Shown in pieces: positions 10,098-14,316 of a stretch of DNA of 14,316 nt; position 1 is the first letter of the stretch, and every line of letters begins with the position of its first letter. The translations under genes and the position numbers were made by a program. The stretch is from JAVBRU01 sp031547595 (GTDB taxonomy: Bacteria > Bacillota > Clostridia > Christensenellales > Aristaeellaceae). The stretch spans positions 1 through 14,316 of the forward strand of contig JAVBRU010000043.1 of assembly GCA_031547595.1 (NCBI GenBank), given 5' to 3'. The notes beneath the pieces are model-generated. The model made no database searches. It saw only the letters and a list, made by a program, of their open reading frames with translations, and was not told the origin of the DNA.

Positions 10098-12176
10098 TCA
10101 GCGTTCAAGGGACAAAGCAAGGGGCGCGCGGCCCATCAGCTGTACGCTGACGGCGTCCGGCTGGCTGTCGCCCACAAAAAGCTGATAATGCTTGCCACGG
10201 ATGGCTTTCACGCCGTCCTCATCGTAGGAGGCAAAGGCGTCCTGCGGGAGGGGCAGGGAGAGCTGCTTGCTCTCGCCGGGCAGGAGGTGCGTGCGCTCAA
10301 AGGCGCAAAGGCTGTGATTTTTGACCGCGCAAGGGGAATCCAAATCCTTGATGTACACCTGCGTGACCACATCGGCGGCCATAGCGCCGGTGTTTTGAAC
10401 GGTGACGCGCACGGTGTCGCTTTCGACAGACGCATCGCTATACGCAAAATCGGTATAGCTGAGGCCAAAGCCGAAGGGATAAAGGGGCTTGCCCTGATAA
10501 TTGCGGTACGTGCGGTTGTCCATGCGGTAGTCGGTGAACTCCGGCAAATCGGCAACGCCATCATAGAAGGTGACGGGCAATTTGCCGCTTGGCGATACCT
10601 TGCCAAAGAGGATGTCCGCCGCAGCGGTGCCACCCGCCTGGCCGGGATACCAGGCCTGCAGGATGGCATTGCCTTCGTTTACGCGCATCGCGCTGCCGGT
10701 GGCGAGGATGATGATGACGGGCTTGCCTTGCTGGAGCACGGTGTTTAGCAACCGCTGCTGGGACGCGGGCAGCTCCAGGTCTTTTTTATCGCCGGAGTAG
10801 AACTCGTTGCCGGTGTCGCCTTCCTCGCCCTCCAGGGTGGCATCCAGCCCCAGGCACAGGATGGTGACATCACACATCTTCGCCAGCGCGGCGGCCTCGG
10901 CCAGGCGGTCGTCCGGCTGGCTTAGGTTGCTGGTCTTGTCGCGGTAGAGGTGGCAGCCCTGGGAATAATATACCCGCGCCTGATCCTTACAGGCATCCTG
11001 AATGCCCTGCAGGAAGGTGGTATAGCGCGAGGAAGTGCCGTTGTAGTTGCCCTCCAGGCAGGGGATGCTCTGCGCGTTGGGGCCGATGACGGCTACGCTT
11101 TGCAGCTTGCCGGCGTCCAGCGGCAAAATGCCGTCGTTTTTGAGCAGCACCATGCTGTTTTGCGCAGCCTTCAGCGCCACGGCGGCATGGGCATCGCTGT
11201 CGTTGTGGCTGTAGGGGATGGCATTGAAAGCACAGGTCTCGTCAAACAGCCCCAGGCGATAGCGCGTGGCCATCAGCCGGGTGCAGCTGAGGGTGATCTG
11301 TTCTTCCGTGACCAGACCCTCCTGATAGGCCAGCATCATGTGGATGTAGGTGTTGCCGCAGTTGAGGTCGCAGCCCTTCCGAAGCGCCAGCGCGGCGCTC
11401 TGGGTGGCGGTATCGGTGACGTGGTGGTTGGTGTGGAAATCGCGGATCGCCCAGCAATCCGACACCACATGGCCTTTGAACGCCCACTCATCGCGCAGAA
11501 TATCCACCAGCAGGCGCTGGCTGCCGCAGGCAGGCTCGCCATTGACGCGGTTGTATGCGCCCATCACGGATTCCACATCCGCTTCCTTCACCAGCGCCTC
11601 AAAGGCGGGGAGGTAGGTCTCGCGCAAATCCTTCTCGCTCACCACGGCGTCAAAGCTGTGGCGGATGCTCTCGGGGCCGGAGTGTACGGCGTAATGTTTG
11701 GCGCAGGCGGCACCTTTGAGGTAATCGCCCTCGCCTTGCAGGTGCTTGACGAACGTGACGCCCAGGCGGCTTGTGAGGAAGGGATCCTCACCAAAGGTCT
11801 CCTGGCCGCGTCCCCAGCGCGGATCGCGGAAAATATTGATGTTGGGCGACCAGAAGGTGAGCCCTTTGTAGATATCGCGGTCGCCATTCCGACTTTGCGC
11901 GTTATACTTGGCGCGGCCTTCCTCAGCAATCACATCGGCCACCTTGCCGTGCAGGCAGGTATCAAACATGGCCGCTAGGCCAATCGCCTGGGGAAACACC
12001 GTGGCCGTGCCCGCGCGCGCCACGCCGTGCAGCGCTTCGTTCCACCAGTTATAGGCGGGGACGCCCAGACGCGGGATGGAAGGCGCGTCATAGCGCAGCT
12101 GGGATGCTTTTTCTTCAAGGGTCATTTGCGCCACCAGCGCCTCGGCGAGGCGGGTAGCTTCAGCATGGGTCATCAT
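10098..12176 (-). CDS. Glycoside hydrolase family 3, beta-xylosidase-like
   Basis: This 692-residue enzyme has the GH3 N domain (about 20-310), the GH3 C domain (about 340-570) and a C-terminal fibronectin-III-like domain (about 590-690). The nucleophile is Asp240 in GHVVSDCWAI; the SDC form and the opening YNWWNEALHGVARAG (42-56) are typical of the beta-xylosidase branch of GH3 rather than beta-glucosidases. Substrate-binding segments PRWGRGQETFGEDPFL (119-134), KHYAVHSGPE (160-169) and GAYNRVNGEPACGS (206-219) are intact. The acid/base is expected in LEGEEGD (448-454). There is no signal peptide, so it acts on imported oligosaccharides, removing terminal xylose. The first of two ATGs is chosen because AAGGAGG is 8 bases upstream. 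It starts 34 bp after the GH67 gene, in the same operon. Exact specificity (xylose, arabinose or glucose) is inferred. Confidence 0.9.
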   Translation of the reverse strand: MMTHAEATRLAEALVAQMTLEEKASQLRYDAPSIPRLGVPAYNWWNEALHGVARAGTATVFPQAIGLAAMFDTCLHGKVADVIAEEGRAKYNAQSRNGDRDIYKGLTFWSPNINIFRDPRWGRGQETFGEDPFLTSRLGVTFVKHLQGEGDYLKGAACAKHYAVHSGPESIRHSFDAVVSEKDLRETYLPAFEALVKEADVESVMGAYNRVNGEPACGSQRLLVDILRDEWAFKGHVVSDCWAIRDFHTNHHVTDTATQSAALALRKGCDLNCGNTYIHMMLAYQEGLVTEEQITLSCTRLMATRYRLGLFDETCAFNAIPYSHNDSDAHAAVALKAAQNSMVLLKNDGILPLDAGKLQSVAVIGPNAQSIPCLEGNYNGTSSRYTTFLQGIQDACKDQARVYYSQGCHLYRDKTSNLSQPDDRLAEAAALAKMCDVTILCLGLDATLEGEEGDTGNEFYSGDKKDLELPASQQRLLNTVLQQGKPVIIILATGSAMRVNEGNAILQAWYPGQAGGTAAADILFGKVSPSGKLPVTFYDGVADLPEFTDYRMDNRTYRNYQGKPLYPFGFGLSYTDFAYSDASVESDTVRVTVQNTGAMAADVVTQVYIKDLDSPCAVKNHSLCAFERTHLLPGESKQLSLPLPQDAFASYDEDGVKAIRGKHYQLFVGDSQPDAVSVQLMGRAPLALSLER

Positions 12177-12210
12177 GGGATGTCCTCCTTGGTGATCAAT
12201 GATTGTTTGG

Positions 12211-14061
12211 TTACGGATAAATGGTGCGTCCCTTTGCGTCCGGAATGCCCGTGAGGCGGTAAAAAAAGGTGTTGATCACATCGCGCCATTCGTGCGCGTT
12301 TTTCACTTGCTTGTCCATACGCTGCATCACGCGGCCGAAAGCGTTTTCGTCGACCTGGTCTTTCAATGCCACCCATGCGTCGCGCAGCGCCTCGGCCTCC
12401 AGCGCCCCGGCAAAATGATCGTCATACAGCCGCTGCAACAGCGTGCGCCCGTCCTGCATCACATAATGGTAGTGCACGCGGTGGAAGAAGAGCAAAAGCT
12501 CCTCCGGGCAGGTGCCGATGTCGTCATACAACGCAGAGAGCGGCGCGGGGTATTGGGCGGTGATGCCTGTACCTTTCATAGAGCGGTCGATACCCACGGC
12601 CTCAAAATTGGCGCGGTGATAGGTGCCCCATTTGGAAAACTCATAGCCCAGCGGGCTCGGGCCATAGTGCAGCCCCGGCGTCACCATCCAGCAAAGGCCA
12701 AGGGGGGTGGTGTAGCGCTCGTACGTATCGGCGGAGCCCAGCAGCAGCTGGGAGATATCGTCCGCTACGGTGGGCCCGAAGGTGAGGCTGGCAAACTCCT
12801 TCGCCCATTCCTCCGCGCAGGCTATGCCCTGCCAGGCCATGCGCCCATAGGCGTACAGATTGGCAAGCGCAAGATCGTGCCCAGCAAAGTTCAGGGAGTC
12901 GCCGAGGTTGCTCACCGCGCAGATAGCGTCTACCTGATCATTCGGCAATACTGAGAGGATTTCCTGCCAGCGGGGCGGCATATAAAACAAATCGATCTGG
13001 TGGCCGGTGTATTCCTGCGCCAATTGTACCTCCAGCGCCTTGCGGGTGCCAGGCATGGCCATCAGGAGGGGCGATACGGGCTCGCGTACCTGGAAATCAA
13101 AGGGGCCGTTTTTGATCTGCAATATCACGTTGTCGTCAAACTGGCCGTCAAGGTGGGCATAGTGGTCGTATGCGGCCTTGGGGCGGTCGGTCACGGTATC
13201 CCGCCAGTCCTGGGTGCAGTTGTACACAAAGCAGCGCCACACCAGCGTGCCGCCGTGGGGCCGGAGCGCGCGCGCCAGCATGTTTGCGCCTTCGGCATGG
13301 TTGCGGCCATAGGTGTAGGGGCCGGGGCGGAATTCGGAATCGGCCTTCACTAAAAAGCCGCAAAAATCCGGAATGTACTGATAGATTTCGTCCACCTTGC
13401 GTGCCCACCAGGCGGCCACTTCGCCGTCCAGCGGATCGGCAGTGGAAAGGCCGTGGGTGGTGGGCATGGCGTACTCAATGGCCACCAGCAGCCGGATGCC
13501 GTACAGGCGCAGAATATCCGCCACTTTGGATAGCTCCGGCAAAAAAGCGCCGATCAGTTCGTCTGCAGGGGCTTTCACATTCACATTGTTGAGGCACACC
13601 GCGTTGATGCCCACGCTGGACAGCATCAGCCCATAGCGGTGCAGCACCGCCGGGTCGTACTGCAAAGCATGATTGCGGAAAAACAGCGACAGCCCGGCAT
13701 ACCCGCGCTCCACACTGCCGTCCATGTTGTCCCAGTGGTTGAGCATGCGCAGCGTATATTTGGGCGCGCTATGAAGGGGCAGCGCTGCGCCGCCGAGCTT
13801 CTGCAGCATCAGATACCGCTGCACGCCATACAGGATGCCCGTTTCCCCGCCGCGCACATGCACGGCATCGCCCTTATGCTCAATGCGGTAGGCATCTCCC
13901 TGATCGGTGATTTGTACGACCAGCCGCCCAGGTGCTTTGACGGCAGCCCAAATGGCCTGCGTCAGGGCGCTGGGGGATGTCACATCGTCTCCGGGGATAA
14001 AATAAGGGATATGTTGAAGCCATGCGCGAATCTTTGGCTCGGTCAGCACTGTGTAGTTCAT
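12211..14061 (-). CDS. aguA: Alpha-glucuronidase, glycoside hydrolase family 67
   Basis: This 616-residue enzyme removes (4-O-methyl-)glucuronic acid from the non-reducing xylose of aldouronic acids made from glucuronoxylan. GH67 marks: GGETGILYGVQRYL (71-84), NHWDNMDGSVERGYAG (108-123), ADPLDGEVAAWW (208-219), GFLVKADSEFRPGP (235-248), QIKNGPFDFQVREP (315-328) and LAQEYTGHQ (347-355). By alignment from memory with characterised GH67 enzymes, Asp322 and Glu350 fit the general-base pair and Glu243 fits the acid, so the active site looks complete. At 616 residues it is somewhat shorter than the common 670-720, mainly at the termini. There is no signal peptide, so it is cytoplasmic. The GAGAGG before the ATG is unusually close (0 bases), so initiation may be weak or use AAAGATG further up. 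It is the first gene after a strong promoter, followed by GH3, YaiI-family and SGNH genes. Confidence 0.93.
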   Translation of the reverse strand: MNYTVLTEPKIRAWLQHIPYFIPGDDVTSPSALTQAIWAAVKAPGRLVVQITDQGDAYRIEHKGDAVHVRGGETGILYGVQRYLMLQKLGGAALPLHSAPKYTLRMLNHWDNMDGSVERGYAGLSLFFRNHALQYDPAVLHRYGLMLSSVGINAVCLNNVNVKAPADELIGAFLPELSKVADILRLYGIRLLVAIEYAMPTTHGLSTADPLDGEVAAWWARKVDEIYQYIPDFCGFLVKADSEFRPGPYTYGRNHAEGANMLARALRPHGGTLVWRCFVYNCTQDWRDTVTDRPKAAYDHYAHLDGQFDDNVILQIKNGPFDFQVREPVSPLLMAMPGTRKALEVQLAQEYTGHQIDLFYMPPRWQEILSVLPNDQVDAICAVSNLGDSLNFAGHDLALANLYAYGRMAWQGIACAEEWAKEFASLTFGPTVADDISQLLLGSADTYERYTTPLGLCWMVTPGLHYGPSPLGYEFSKWGTYHRANFEAVGIDRSMKGTGITAQYPAPLSALYDDIGTCPEELLLFFHRVHYHYVMQDGRTLLQRLYDDHFAGALEAEALRDAWVALKDQVDENAFGRVMQRMDKQVKNAHEWRDVINTFFYRLTGIPDAKGRTIYP

Positions 14062-14135
14062 CCTCTCATCTTTGTGAAATTTACTTTCTTTGTGTATTTT
14101 TCATAAAAACAAATTATTTCATATCATCAATTGAC

Positions 14136-14164
14136 ATTATAACGTGCAAAAGAATGTTTGTAAA
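14136..14164 (-). promoter_or_regulatory. Near-consensus sigma-A promoter of the xylan-fragment operon
   Basis: On the minus strand, TTTACA (14164-14159), a 17-base spacer and TATAAT (14141-14136): one mismatch from consensus. The start would be near 14129, giving a leader of about 68 bases. A promoter this good suggests control by a repressor or by catabolite repression, but I found no clean cre site or long palindrome near it. Apart from the gene tail at the right edge, 14062-14252 shows only AT-rich sequence. Confidence 0.8.
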
Positions 14165-14252
14165 GGCCAATTTTCATCAGCGTTACAACTTATTTTCGCG
14201 CGTCAACAAATATTTGATAAACTTCATGCATTATGTGTTTTTTTAATATGAA

Positions 14253-14316
14253 TTACGGCATCAAATAGCCGTCCAGATTGTTTTTGCCTGATACCGTCAG
14301 CGCGTCATAACAGAGG
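14253..14316 (-). CDS. C-terminal tail of an unidentified gene, cut by the window edge
   Basis: Reading in from the right edge, 20 residues (LCYDALTVSGKNNLDGYLMP) precede a TAA at 14255-14253. The residues look protein-like and the stop is followed by AT-rich non-coding sequence. A gene here would be collinear with the GH67 operon and 191 bp upstream of it, so it could belong to the same sugar system, for instance a transporter, enzyme or regulator. The tail is too short to name. Confidence 0.5.
   Translation of the reverse strand, partial: LCYDALTVSGKNNLDGYLMP

Noticed and set aside
10950..11978. Long plus-strand open frame opposite GH3
   Set aside because: It is a shadow frame; GH3 catalytic and binding motifs lie intact on the minus strand.
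14062..14252. Catabolite-responsive cre site near the GH67 promoter (TGTAACGCTGATGA on the minus strand)
   Set aside because: The central CG is out of register with the cre consensus and several fixed bases mismatch.

Overview
The window reads as chromosome of a GC-rich, Gram-positive, clostridia-type bacterium (Oscillospiraceae, Christensenellales or a relative, probably gut-associated). The case rests on strong AAGGAGG-type ribosome-binding sites, a long-form hibernation factor (hpf), a BirA without the DNA-binding N-terminus, a class II aldolase, secreted proteins with short Gram-positive signal peptides, and many U-tract terminators. The taxonomy is an inference from gene families, not from a marker gene.

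Layout. (1) 1-2243, plus strand: a tight operon of the C-terminal part of an alkaline-phosphatase-superfamily enzyme, a metallo-beta-lactamase-fold hydrolase and an FRG-domain protein. (2) 2244-2640: a decayed small reading frame and a 161-bp MITE-like inverted repeat ending three bases from the birA stop codon. (3) 2641-5128: birA (minus) divergent from hpf (plus), then a secreted protein made of two tandem copies of one domain. (4) 5173-5876: a small XRE regulator divergent from a small cysteine-rich protein, with a palindrome in the shared promoter region. (5) 5911-7944: class II fructose-bisphosphate aldolase, then a CapA-like secreted protein whose ribosome-binding site begins four bases after a terminator. 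(6) 7945-9015: about 1.07 kb holding one 79-residue gene and an unusual density of stem-loops. (7) 9016-14061, minus strand: GH67 alpha-glucuronidase, GH3 beta-xylosidase-like enzyme, a YaiI/YqxD-family protein and an SGNH hydrolase, behind a near-consensus promoter. This looks like cytoplasmic breakdown of imported glucuronoxylan fragments. The tail of one more minus-strand gene enters at the right edge.

The most notable finding is in region 6. Two inverted segments of about 125 bases (8119-8242 and 8834-8958) fold by eye into the same multibranch architecture: a closing stem GTGTGC/GCACAY, two short hairpins P1 and P2, and a long terminator-like hairpin P3. Their helices differ in sequence but keep pairing. 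Only the P3 tip (GGCCGTGGAATGCTTG and its partner strand) is conserved. I do not recognise this as a known RNA class. The two copies flank the small gene and two further strong stem-loops.
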